Shown here piece after piece: positions 1 to 8,480 of a stretch of 64,000 nucleotides of DNA. Each line of letters begins with the position of its first letter. The stretch's first letter is position 1. This stretch comes from CAWFKS01 sp963816435. GTDB lineage: Bacteria > Pseudomonadota > Alphaproteobacteria > Rhizobiales > Rhizobiaceae. The position numbers were made by a program, and so were the translations under genes. The stretch lies in contig CAWFKS010000006.1 in assembly GCA_963816435.1 (NCBI GenBank), positions 62,001-126,000 of the forward strand. The letters run 5' to 3'. The notes under the pieces are model-generated. The model was not told where the DNA came from and did no database searches. It saw nothing but the letters and a program-made list of their open reading frames with translations.

Positions 1-196
1 CCCGGATTCGGCGAACTCGCAGTTCTTCATCATGTTCGCGCCGGCCCACTCGCTCGACGGCCAGTACACGGTCATCGGCGACGTGGTGAGCGGCATGGAA
101 TATGTCGACAAGATCAAGCGCGGCAACGGGCCCAACGGCATGGTCCAGGACCCCGACCGCATGCTCAAGGTGCGCATCGCCGCCGACGGGCAGTAG
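1..196 (+). CDS. Peptidyl-prolyl cis-trans isomerase, cyclophilin type (C-terminal part)
   Basis: This is the last 64 codons of a cyclophilin whose 5' end lies outside the window; the frame opens at base 2 and stops at 194-196. The fragment carries the cyclophilin core pattern NSQFFI, followed by the DGQYTVIGDVVSGMEYVDKI segment typical of the family's last strands and helix. It catalyses proline isomerisation in protein folding. The next gene is a second, shorter cyclophilin 29 bases downstream, a tandem arrangement common in Rhizobiales (ppiA exported, ppiB cytosolic). This copy is probably the exported PpiA-like one, but its N-terminus is not visible. Confidence 0.9.
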   Translation, partial: PDSANSQFFIMFAPAHSLDGQYTVIGDVVSGMEYVDKIKRGNGPNGMVQDPDRMLKVRIAADGQ

Positions 197-225
197 ACAC
201 TCAGACGAATTGAAAGGAAGACCCG

Positions 226-735
226 ATGGCCGAGATCAAGGACCCGGAAAACACCCTGCTTTTGGAGACGACCAAGGGCAACGTCGTCATCGAGATGTTC
301 CCCGACCTGGCGCCGGGACACGTCGCGCGCATCAAGGAGCTGGCCCGCGAGGGCGCCTATGACGGCGTCGTCTTCCACCGGGTGATAGACGGCTTCATGG
401 CGCAGACCGGCGACGTGAAGTTCGGCAACTCCAACAGCTCCTCCTTCAGCCCCAACCGTGCCGGCATGGGCGGCTCCGACAAGCCGGACCTGAAGGCCGA
501 GTTCTCCAACACCAATCACGGTCGCGGCACCTGCTCTATGGCGCGGGCGCAGAACCCGAATTCGGCCAATTCGCAGTTCTTCATCTGCTTCGACGACGCC
601 GGCTTCCTCAACCGCCAGTACACGGTGTGGGGCCAGGTCATCGAGGGCATGGACAATGTCGACAAGATCAAGCGCGGCGAGCCGGTGACCGATCCCGACA
701 AGATCGTGTCGATGAAGGTGGCCGCGGACGCTTGA
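226..735 (+). CDS. ppiB: Cytosolic peptidyl-prolyl isomerase, cyclophilin type
   Basis: A complete 169-residue cyclophilin, the usual length for bacterial PpiB. It catalyses cis-trans isomerisation of X-Pro bonds. Visible family motifs are VVFHRVIDGFMAQTGD (active-site Arg and Phe), the MARAQNPNSANSQFFI segment and YTVWGQVIEGMD. There is no signal peptide, so it should act in the cytoplasm. The start is supported by AGGAAG a few bases upstream of the ATG. It follows the preceding cyclophilin by 29 bases and is probably cotranscribed with it. Confidence 0.95.
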   Translation: MAEIKDPENTLLLETTKGNVVIEMFPDLAPGHVARIKELAREGAYDGVVFHRVIDGFMAQTGDVKFGNSNSSSFSPNRAGMGGSDKPDLKAEFSNTNHGRGTCSMARAQNPNSANSQFFICFDDAGFLNRQYTVWGQVIEGMDNVDKIKRGEPVTDPDKIVSMKVAADA

Positions 736-803
736 CGCAACGCAAGGCGTGCCGGCACGATCGATGGCAATTCGAAGCGGGCTGAGAACGGTGGAGACCT
801 GCC

Positions 804-1244
804 ATGTCCGACAACGAATTTGGCCGCGACGGCGGCATGACGCGCCGCGAGGAACGCCGCGAGAGGCGGGCGGCGCGGCGCGAGGCACGCTGGGGGAAGG
901 GCGGCGCCTGGATCGGCGGCGTCATCCTGATCGCGCTCGGCGTCGTCTTCCTGCTGCAGAATTTCGGCTTTCCGCTGCCGAAAAACTGGTGGGCGATCTT
1001 CATCATGATCCCCGCCATCGCCGCCTTTGCCGGCGCCTTCCAGATCTACGAGCGGGAAGGCGAGTGGACGCGCGCGGCGCTCGGAGCCGCGATCAGCGGC
1101 GTCATCCTGGCCGGCATCTCGCTGGTCTTCTTCTTCGGCTTCGACTTCGGCAAGTTCTGGCCGGTCATCCTGATCGTGCTGGGCATAGGGGCGCTGACCG
1201 GCGCCAACTGGCCGAAGGGCGGAAACGGCAGGACCGGCGAGTAG
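804..1244 (+). CDS. Small membrane protein with basic N-terminus (LiaF/DUF5668-like)
   Basis: A 146-residue predicted inner-membrane protein. Residues 1-32 are very Arg/Glu-rich (RREERRERRAARREARW). Four hydrophobic stretches follow, near residues 33-53, 62-80, 91-115 and 118-134. The glycine-rich first helix with VVFLLQNFG resembles the LiaF/DUF5668 transmembrane domain. No catalytic motif is visible and the function is unknown. It sits between the cyclophilins and queA, 52 bases before the queA start, and may be part of the same transcript. Confidence 0.7.
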   Translation: MSDNEFGRDGGMTRREERRERRAARREARWGKGGAWIGGVILIALGVVFLLQNFGFPLPKNWWAIFIMIPAIAAFAGAFQIYEREGEWTRAALGAAISGVILAGISLVFFFGFDFGKFWPVILIVLGIGALTGANWPKGGNGRTGE

Positions 1245-1296
1245 GCTTTCCACTGGATTGCGCAGGTCGCCCACCGTCGGCGCGGGAGGCAGGCGC

Positions 1297-2378
1297 GTGA
1301 AGGTCGATCTGTTCGACTTCGACCTGCCGGAAGAGCGCATCGCGCTGAGGCCGGCCGAGCCGCGCGACGCCGCGCGGCTGCTGGTCGTGCCGGAAGAGGG
1401 GGATTTTCGCGACAGGATCGTCCGCGACCTGCCCGAACTCCTGCAGCCGGGCGACGCCATGGTGTTCAACGACACGCGCGTCATCCCCGCCCAGCTCGAG
1501 GGCACCCGCCAGCGCGGCGAAGCGGTCGCGCGCGTCGAGGCGACGTTGCACATGCGGACCGGCCCGGACCGCTGGAAGGCGTTCCTGCGGCCGGCCAAGC
1601 GCGTTTCGGAGGGCGAGCGGATCAGCTTCGGCCACTCCGGCGAGGCCTGCTATCTCGGCGCGCTCGACGCGACCGTTGCCGAAAAAGGCGAGGCGGGCGA
1701 GGCACTGCTGGTCTTCGACCTTTCCGGTCCGGCGCTCGACGAGGCGCTTCACGCCGTCGGGCCACGTGCCGCTGCCGCCCTATATCGCCTCGCGCCGCCC
1801 CGAAGACGCGCGCGACACGACCGACTACCAGACCATCTACGCACGCGAGGAAGGGGCGGTGGCCGCGCCGACCGCCGGCCTGCACTTCACGCCCGAGCTT
1901 TTTGCCGTCGCTCGACGCGCGCGGCATCGAACGCCACTTCGTGACGCTTCACGTCGGCGCCGGCACGTTCCTGCCGGTGAAGGCGGAAGACACCGAGAAC
2001 CACAGGATGCATGCCGAGATCGGCCACGTGAGCGCCGAGACCGCCGACGCGCTCAACCGGGTGAGGGCGCGCGGCAATCGCGTCGTGTCGGTCGGCACGA
2101 CGTCACTCAGGCTGCTCGAAAGCGCGGCGAGCGAGGACGGAAGCCTGAGCCCGTGGTCGGGCGCGACCGACATCTTCATCACGCCGGGCTATGGTTTTCG
2201 CGCCGTCGACGTGCTGATGACCAATTTCCACCTGCCGCGCTCGACGCTGTTCATGCTGGTTTCGGCGTTTTCGGGGCTGGAGACGATGAAGGCCGCCTAC
2301 GCGCACGCGATTGAAACCGGCTACCGGTTCTACTCGTACGGAGATGCGAGCCTGTTGTTTCGGGCCAACCGATCATGA
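1297..2378 (+). CDS. queA: S-adenosylmethionine:tRNA ribosyltransferase-isomerase (two frame breaks)
   Basis: QueA moves the ribosyl group of SAM onto 7-aminomethyl-7-deazaguanine in tRNA to form epoxyqueuosine. The chosen start is the GTG giving VKVDLFDFDLPEERIALRPA, the family's typical N-terminus. Family motifs appear in three successive frames: VFNDTRVIPAQL, then GHVPLPPYI and APTAGLHFTPEL, then TLHVGAGTFLPV and TNFHLPRSTL. Frame changes fall at the GGG run 1759-1761 and the T run 1899-1903; each is removed by taking out one base, which restores a 359-residue protein of normal length. I read these as sequence errors, not decay. tgt follows, the partner gene of queuosine synthesis. Confidence 0.9.
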
Positions 2379-2399
2379 GCGCCGGCGCCCTGTGTTGCC

Positions 2400-2529
2400 C
2401 CCCTCTGGCCTGCCGGCCATCTCCCCCACACGGGGGGAGATCAAACGGCCGCTTTCTCGCCGCTCGTTCTTCTACGGAGGCGATCGGCGAAAGCCGAGGT
2501 GACATGCAATCTCCGGCAGGCCAGAGGGG
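2400..2529. repeat. Intergenic palindromic element between queA and tgt
   Basis: The queA-tgt gap contains a perfect 17-base inverted repeat, left arm 2400-2416 and right arm 2513-2529, enclosing about 96 bases. Nested inside is a second hairpin, ATCTCCCCC at 2419-2427 pairing with GGGGGAGAT at 2433-2441. The layout resembles the dispersed palindromic intergenic elements of Rhizobiales genomes (RIME- or REP-like). It has no coding capacity. A role in transcript processing or termination is possible but not shown. Confidence 0.6.
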
Positions 2530-2556
2530 CGCGCGACAGAGCGCGGGGCCCCGCCG

Positions 2557-3684
2557 ATGACCCCCTTCTCCTTCCGCCTTCTCGCCACCGACGGCGCGGC
2601 GCGCCGCGGCGAGATATCCATGCCGCGCGGCACCGTGCGCACGCCCGCCTTCATGCCGGTGGGTACCGGCGGCACCGTCAAGGCCATGTACATGGACCAG
2701 GTGCGCGAGCTCGGCGCCGACATCATTCTCGGCAACACCTACCACCTGATGCTGCGCCCCGGTGCGGAGCGCGTCGGCCGGCTCGGCGGCCTGCACGAAT
2801 TCGCCCGCTGGCCATGGCCGATCCTCACCGATTCCGGCGGCTTCCAGGTGATGTCGCTGTCGCAGCTGAGGAAGATCGACGAGAAGGGCGTCACCTTTCG
2901 CAGCCATGTCGACGGCGCGGTCCACGAGATGTCGCCGGAACGCTCGATCGAGATCCAGGGCCTGCTGGATTCCGACATCCAGATGCAGCTCGACGAGTGC
3001 GTGGCGCTGCCGGCGGAGCGCGACGACATCGAGCGCGCCATGGAGCTGTCGCTGCGCTGGGCCGAGCGCTGCAAGGCGGCGTTCGGCGAGCAGCCCGGCA
3101 AGGCGATGTTCGGCATCGTGCAGGGCGGCGACGTGCCCGAACTGCGGCTGCGCTCGGCCGAAGCGCTGACGGCGATGGACCTGAAAGGCTACGCGGTCGG
3201 CGGGCTCGCCGTCGGCGAACCGCAGGCGGTGATGCTGGAACTGCTGGAGGCGACCTGTCCGGCGCTGCCGGCCGAAAAGCCGCGCTATCTGATGGGCGTC
3301 GGCACGCCCGACGACATATTGAAATCGGTTGCGCGCGGCATCGACATGTTCGATTGCGTGATGCCGACGCGGGCCGGGCGGCACGGGCTGGCCTACACGC
3401 GGCGAGGGAAAATCAATCTCAAGAATGCCCGCCACGCCGAGGACAACCGGCCGCTGGACGAGGAGAGCGACTGCCCGGCCGCGCGCGACTACAGCCGCGC
3501 CTACCTGCATCATCTGGTGAAGTCGGGCGAGGCGCTGGGCGGAATGCTGCTCACCTGGAACAACCTCGCCTACTACCAGAGCCTGATGGCCGACATCCGC
3601 GCCGCCATCGAGGCGGGCCGCTTCGCGGCACGCGCCGGCGAGATCAGCGAGCAATGGGCGAGGGGCGACCTGCCGGCGCTGTGA
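2557..3684 (+). CDS. tgt: tRNA-guanine transglycosylase
   Basis: Tgt exchanges guanine-34 of GU(N)-anticodon tRNAs for preQ1, the step before QueA. The protein has 375 residues, the normal length. LTDSGGFQVMSL holds the general acid/base Asp, and MFDCVMPTRAGRHG holds the nucleophilic Asp. By ungapped alignment with the remembered Zymomonas enzyme, the zinc site is mostly lost: the Cys-x-Cys-x2-Cys region reads SDCPAARDYSRAYLHH, keeping only Cys306, with Ser304 and Ala309 in the other Cys positions and Asn335 where the His ligand should be. Everything else looks functional, so this is probably a zinc-poor lineage variant. Confidence 0.95.
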   Translation: MTPFSFRLLATDGAARRGEISMPRGTVRTPAFMPVGTGGTVKAMYMDQVRELGADIILGNTYHLMLRPGAERVGRLGGLHEFARWPWPILTDSGGFQVMSLSQLRKIDEKGVTFRSHVDGAVHEMSPERSIEIQGLLDSDIQMQLDECVALPAERDDIERAMELSLRWAERCKAAFGEQPGKAMFGIVQGGDVPELRLRSAEALTAMDLKGYAVGGLAVGEPQAVMLELLEATCPALPAEKPRYLMGVGTPDDILKSVARGIDMFDCVMPTRAGRHGLAYTRRGKINLKNARHAEDNRPLDEESDCPAARDYSRAYLHHLVKSGEALGGMLLTWNNLAYYQSLMADIRAAIEAGRFAARAGEISEQWARGDLPAL

Positions 3685-3700
3685 GGTGCCGTCGAGGGCC

Positions 3701-4117
3701 TCAGGTGCTCAGCGTCTTCGTCTCGTTGAGGCTGACGCCGCTGATGCGCCAGACGCCGTCGGGTTGCAGTTGCAGCATGTAGACGGCTTCGTAGGTCTTG
3801 CCGTCGGGGCCGACGATAAGCACGTGCTGCACGACGGAGCCGGACGCTGGCTCCTCCGCCGCGCCGAAGGCGTAGCTCTTCGGATGCCACACCGGCTGGT
3901 AGCCGCCCTTCACCATGCCCATGAACTGGTCCAGCGTCGGGAACAGGCGCTTGATCATCGGCGCGGCCAGGTCGTAGGCGGCGTCGTCGTTGCCGGCCCG
4001 GAACGCCTCGATCTGGTTCTGGATCGTGGTCTGCGCGGCGCTCACTTCCGCCTCGCCGGCGAACGCCGTCGCCATCATCAGCGGAACCGCTGCCGCTGCG
4101 GCAAGTTTCTTCAACAT
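3701..4117 (-). CDS. Exported DUF4864-family protein
   Basis: A 138-residue protein with a clear N-terminal signal sequence (MLKKLAAAAAVPLMMATAFA, cleavage likely around residue 20), so it is predicted to be periplasmic. The rest matches the DUF4864 pattern: an N-terminal helix ending IEAFRAGNDDAAY, then PMIKRLFPTLDQFMGMVKGGY and a strand-rich C-terminal half with VYMLQLQPDGVWRISGV. The fold resembles NTF2/SnoaL-like small domains; no function is established. It is convergent with tgt, 16 bases apart, and stands alone. Confidence 0.75.
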   Translation of the reverse strand: MLKKLAAAAAVPLMMATAFAGEAEVSAAQTTIQNQIEAFRAGNDDAAYDLAAPMIKRLFPTLDQFMGMVKGGYQPVWHPKSYAFGAAEEPASGSVVQHVLIVGPDGKTYEAVYMLQLQPDGVWRISGVSLNETKTLST

Positions 4118-4378
4118 GGCTCATCTCCCTGAGGGCGGCTGCCGTGCCATCCCACGGCACAGCATAATACACGAGGCGACAGCGCCCGCAGTTTCACGCA
4201 ATCCGCATTCCGCCTGCCTCGCCTTTCGCCAGTGCATGCCTGCGAGGCCGACTTGGCACTTCAGGCTGCACAAAATTCAGGCATATGCGGCCGATCTCGG
4301 GGCCGCGCGCGGAAAACTGGCGGAAAGACTTGCATTTGCGGCCGTGCGACAGTGAAATCGCGCGCAGGGGAGTAGCAA

Positions 4379-5792
4379 TTGGCAGCGTTCGATGAAATGC
4401 GCCCGGACGACTCCGGGCCGAGAACACCGTACCAGAAGTACGAAGAGTGGCTGCGCGCCCAGGACGCCAAACGTCTTGCCGAGAAGATGCAGGATGCCGA
4501 GCGCGTGTTTCGCAAGACCGGCATCACCTTCGCGGTCTATGGCCAGGCCGAGGCCGCCGAGCGGCTGATCCCCTTCGACATCGTGCCGCGAATTCTCTCG
4601 GGCAACGAATGGCGGCGCCTGACACGCGGCATCGAGCAGCGCGTCCAGGCGCTGAACGCCTTCCTCGACGACATCTACCACCGACAGGAGATCCTGCAGG
4701 GCAGGGCGCATCCCCAAGGAGCTGATCGCGGCCAACGAGGCATTTCTTCCCGAGATGATCGGCGTGCGCCCGCCGGCCGGCGTCTACACCCACATCATCG
4801 GGGTCGACATCGTCAGGACCGCCGAGAACGAATTTCACGTGCTCGAGGACAACGCGCGAACGCCGTCGGGCGTCTCGTACATGCTGGAGAACCGGGAGAC
4901 GATGATGCAGCTCTTCCCGGAGCTGTTCCAGCAGGTGAAGGTTCTGCCGGTGGAGAACTATCCGCAGCTCCTCAGGCATTCGCTGTCGGCGGTCGCCCCG
5001 CACGGCAATTCGTCGCCGACCGTCGCCGTGCTGACGCCCGGCCTCTACAACTCGGCCTATTTCGAGCACGCCTTCCTGGCCGACCAGATGGGCGTGGAGC
5101 TGGTCGAGGGACAGGATCTGCGGGTCGTCGACGGCCATGTCGCGATGCGCACGACCGAGGGCTACAAGCAGATCGACGTGCTCTACCGCCGCGTCGACGA
5201 CGCCTTCCTCGATCCGCTCACCTTCAATCCGGACTCCACGCTTGGCGTGCCGGGCATCATGGACGTCTACCGGGCCGGCAACATCACCATCGCCAACGCG
5301 CCGGGCACAGGGATCGCCGACGACAAGGCGATCTATTCCTACATGCCGGAGATCGTCGAGTTCTACACCGGCCGGCCGGCGCTGCTCGGCAACATCCCGA
5401 CCTGGCGCTGCTCGGAGCCCGACAGCCTCAAATACGTGCAGGAGCATCTCGACGAACTGGTGGTCAAGGAGGTGCACGGCTCGGGCGGCTACGGCATGCT
5501 GGTCGGCCCGGCGGCCTCCAAGAAGGAGCGCGAGGCCTTTGCCGCCAAGCTCGCGGCGAGGCCCGGCAACTACATCGCCCAGCCGACGCTGTCGCTTTCG
5601 ACCTGCCCGATCCTGACGGAAAAGGGCCTGGCGCCCCGGCACGTCGACCTGAGGCCGTTCGTGCTGGTCTCCAACCGGGTCCAGATCGTGCCGGGAGGCC
5701 TGACGCGGGTGGCGCTCAAGGAGGGCTCGCTGGTCGTCAATTCGTCCCAGGGCGGCGGCACCAAGGACACATGGGTGCTCGATGACGAGTAG
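4379..5792 (+). CDS. Circularly permuted ATP-grasp protein (one frame break)
   Basis: First gene of a four-gene set with an alpha-E protein, a transglutaminase and an Anbu-type protease homolog. The family (DUF404/DUF407, circularly permuted ATP-grasp) is predicted to ligate amino acids or peptides using ATP. Visible motifs are GVYTHIIGVDIVRT, LEDNARTPSGVSYMLENR, HGSGGYGMLVGP and LRPFVLVSNRVQIVPGGLTR. The start is the TTG at 4379, preceded by GGGGAG. One extra base in the GGG run 4699-4701 breaks the frame; removing it gives a continuous 470-residue protein reading EILQAGRIPKELI across the join. This is treated as a sequence error. Confidence 0.88.
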
Positions 5793-5921
5793 GCGGAGAA
5801 CAGGGAGACCAGATTGGAAGGATGCTGCGTGCGTTGATCCGGACGCTGCAAAGCAAGTCGCCGAAATGAACCACTGCCTACTCCCCGCTCCCTGTTCCCC
5901 CATCAGCAGCGGAGACTGCTG

Positions 5922-6863
5922 ATGCTGCTGGGACGCACGGCCAACGGCCTCTACTGGATGAGCCGCTACATCGAGCGGGCCGAGAACATGGCGCGGCTGA
6001 TGGATGCCGGGCTGCGGCTGGCGCTGACCCGCACCGGCGATTCGGCCGAGGAATGGAGCTCGGTGCTGAAGAGCGCGGGCGTCGACCAGGCGTTCGCCGA
6101 GCGCCATGACCGCGTGGATGCCATTGGCGTCTCGGATTTCCTGCTGCGCGACACCTCCAACCCTTCCAGCGTCATGTCGTGCCTGGAGACGGCGCGCAAC
6201 AATGCGCGGATGGTGCGCACCGCGCTCACCCGCGAAACCTGGGAATCGATCAACGATGCCTGGATGTCGTTCCGGCGCATGCTGTCGCAGCCGATCGACC
6301 AGCGCGACCTGCCCGCGGTGCTCGACCTCATCAAGCGGGAGACGGCGCTGATGCGCGGCGCCTTCCACGGCACGATGCTGCGAAACGAGATCTACGATTT
6401 CTGCCAGCTCGGCACGTTCGTGGAACGCGCCGACAACACCGCACGTATTCTCGACGTGAAATATTACGTGCTGCTGCCGTCGGCTTCCTGGGTCGGCTCG
6501 ACGCTCGACAACTACCAGTGGGAATCGATCCTGCGCTCGGTGTCGGCGCATCGCTCCTACCGGTGGGTCTACGATGCCGAGTACAAGCCCGGCAACATCG
6601 CCGACTACCTGATCCTCAACAAGCGGATGCCGCGTTCGCTGCTGTTCTGCTACCGCGCGATCCTCGACAATCTGGAGTATCTGGCCGGCGACTACGATGC
6701 CCGTCACGGCTGTCACGACACGGTGGCCGGCATCTACCGGCGCGTCAGCAGCTGCTCGATCGAGGACGTGTTCGAGTTCGGACTGCACGAATTCCTTTCC
6801 GCGTTCATCCGCGACAACTACCGGGTGGGCGACGAGCTGGCGCGTGACTACCGGTTTTATTGA
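5922..6863 (+). CDS. Alpha-E domain protein
   Basis: A 313-residue helical protein of the alpha-E family (DUF403), with the characteristic N-terminus LLGRTANGLYWMSRYIERAE and central WESINDAWMSF and DNTARILDVKYY segments. The family is known from genomic linkage to circularly permuted ATP-grasp and transglutaminase proteins; its biochemical role is undefined, but comparative genomics places it in a peptide-synthesis or peptide-modification system. It lies 129 bases after the ATP-grasp gene and 15 bases before the transglutaminase gene, consistent with one transcript. Confidence 0.92.
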   Translation: MLLGRTANGLYWMSRYIERAENMARLMDAGLRLALTRTGDSAEEWSSVLKSAGVDQAFAERHDRVDAIGVSDFLLRDTSNPSSVMSCLETARNNARMVRTALTRETWESINDAWMSFRRMLSQPIDQRDLPAVLDLIKRETALMRGAFHGTMLRNEIYDFCQLGTFVERADNTARILDVKYYVLLPSASWVGSTLDNYQWESILRSVSAHRSYRWVYDAEYKPGNIADYLILNKRMPRSLLFCYRAILDNLEYLAGDYDARHGCHDTVAGIYRRVSSCSIEDVFEFGLHEFLSAFIRDNYRVGDELARDYRFY

Positions 6864-6878
6864 GGATACGGCTCTCGT

Positions 6879-7673
6879 ATGCGCCTGAAGATCAGCCATC
6901 GCACCGAATACAGCTACGACCAGCCGGTGACGTATGCCCTGCAGCGGCTGCGCCTGGTGCCGCGCAGCGGCCACGCACAGGCCGTGCACTCGTGGTCGCT
7001 GGAGATCGAGGGTGCGCGCGAGGAGGTGCGCTTCGAGGATCAGTTCGGCACCGAGACACGGCTGATCAGCGTCGAGGGCGCGCCGCGCCAGATAACGATC
7101 TCGGCGTCGGGCGAAGTGGAGACTTTCGACACCGCCGGCATTTCGGGGCCGCATCGCGGCTTCGCGCCGCTTTGGCTGTTCCAGGCGGCAACTCCGCTCA
7201 CGCTGGGCGGCGAAGGCATCGCCGAGCTGGCGCACTCGGCACCGCCGGGCGCGGATCTGGACCGCCTGCACGCGGTTTCCGCGGCGATCCGCGGCAAGGT
7301 CGACTACGTGGTGGGCGCCACGCATTCGGCGACGACCGCCGAGGAAGCCTTCGGGCAAAACAGCGGCGTCTGCCAGGATCACGCCCACATCTTCCTTTCC
7401 ACTGCCCGGCAGATGGGGTTTCCGGCGCGCTACGTCAGCGGCTATCTGATGCTCGACGACAGCGACCAGCAGGCGGCCAGCCACGCCTGGGCGGAGGCCT
7501 ATGTCGAGGCGCTCGGCTGGGTCGGCTTCGACGTCTCGAACGGCATTTCGCCCGACGAACGCTACGTGCGGCTTGCCGTCGGCCGCGACTACCGCGACGC
7601 GATGCCGGTATCGGGGATACGGCTCGGTGCGGCGAACGAACGTCTTGCGGTTCACATCACGGTCGAGCAGTAA
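6879..7673 (+). CDS. Transglutaminase-like cysteine peptidase family protein
   Basis: A 264-residue protein with an N-terminal transglutaminase-associated beta domain (RLKISHRTEYSYDQPVTYAL) and a transglutaminase core. The papain-like triad is visible: Cys165 in NSGVCQDHAHIF, His in SHAWAEAYVEAL and Asp in GFDVSNGI. No signal peptide is present. Such proteins in this gene context are predicted to cleave or rearrange peptide bonds made by the ATP-grasp partner. It starts 15 bases after the alpha-E gene and is followed 32 bases later by the Anbu-type hydrolase. Confidence 0.92.
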   Translation: MRLKISHRTEYSYDQPVTYALQRLRLVPRSGHAQAVHSWSLEIEGAREEVRFEDQFGTETRLISVEGAPRQITISASGEVETFDTAGISGPHRGFAPLWLFQAATPLTLGGEGIAELAHSAPPGADLDRLHAVSAAIRGKVDYVVGATHSATTAEEAFGQNSGVCQDHAHIFLSTARQMGFPARYVSGYLMLDDSDQQAASHAWAEAYVEALGWVGFDVSNGISPDERYVRLAVGRDYRDAMPVSGIRLGAANERLAVHITVEQ

Positions 7674-7705
7674 TTGCGAATCGCATTTCGCGACCGGTAA
7701 TTTGA

Positions 7706-8434
7706 ATGACCTATTGCGTGGGCCTGACGATCGACAAGGGGCTCGTCTTCATGTCCGACACCCGAACCAACGCGGGGGTCGATTCCATTTCCACGTTCCG
7801 CAAGATGTACAGCTGGTCGGTTCCCGGCGAGCGCGTCGTCGTCCTGGCGGCAGCCGGCAACCTGGCGACCTCGCAGGCCGTCGTCAGCCTGCTCGACGAG
7901 CGCACCAAGGCGCCGGAGGATCGCGCGCCCTCGCTGCTGCAGACACCCTCGATGTACCAGACCGCGCGGATCATCGGCGACACGGTCAAGGAGGTGATCG
8001 AGAATTCGACGCCGACCGGGCAGAAGGCCGACGCGTTTTCGGCGTCCTTCATCCTGGGCGGGCAGATCAAGGGATCGCAGCCGCGCCTGTTCCTCATCTA
8101 TCCCGAGGGCAATTTCATCGAATCGTCGGACGACACGCCGTTCTTCCAGATCGGCGAGACCAAATACGGCAAGCCCATCATCGTGCGGGCCTATGAGCGG
8201 GCGATGAGCTTCGCCGAGACGGTCAAGCTCTTGATGGTGTCGTTCGATTCCACCATCCGGTCCAATCTTTCGGTTGGACTGCCGCTCGACCTGCTGTTCT
8301 ACGAGCGCGACAGTTTCCATATCGGCTATCGCAAGCGGATCATGCAGGACGATCCGTATTACCGCGAGATATCGGAAGGCTGGTCGAAGGCGCTCAAGGA
8401 CGCCTTCAAGAGCCTGCCGGATTTTCCGGTCTGA
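7706..8434 (+). CDS. Anbu-type proteasome-like hydrolase
   Basis: A 242-residue proteasome-fold N-terminal-nucleophile hydrolase of the Anbu (ancestral beta subunit) group. The start MTYCVGLTIDKGL places Thr next to the initiator Met, so Thr1 would be exposed. Asp17 in MSDTRTNAGVDS and Lys32 in STFRKMYSW are positioned like proteasome catalytic residues. Anbu proteins assemble into ring- or lockwasher-shaped oligomers; substrates are unknown. Its fixed partners (ATP-grasp, alpha-E, transglutaminase) are immediately upstream, supporting joint action on a peptide product. Confidence 0.9.
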   Translation: MTYCVGLTIDKGLVFMSDTRTNAGVDSISTFRKMYSWSVPGERVVVLAAAGNLATSQAVVSLLDERTKAPEDRAPSLLQTPSMYQTARIIGDTVKEVIENSTPTGQKADAFSASFILGGQIKGSQPRLFLIYPEGNFIESSDDTPFFQIGETKYGKPIIVRAYERAMSFAETVKLLMVSFDSTIRSNLSVGLPLDLLFYERDSFHIGYRKRIMQDDPYYREISEGWSKALKDAFKSLPDFPV

Positions 8435-8480
8435 GCCGGGTTGCCGGCCGCCTGCAAGTGCCAGCCACGGGAGAGTTCGA

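Noticed and set aside
4524..7655. A very long open frame (about 1,040 codons) on the minus strand opposite the ATP-grasp, alpha-E and transglutaminase genes
   Set aside because: It is a GC-rich antisense shadow with His/Arg/Ala-biased composition and no recognisable domain; the plus-strand genes have clear family motifs.
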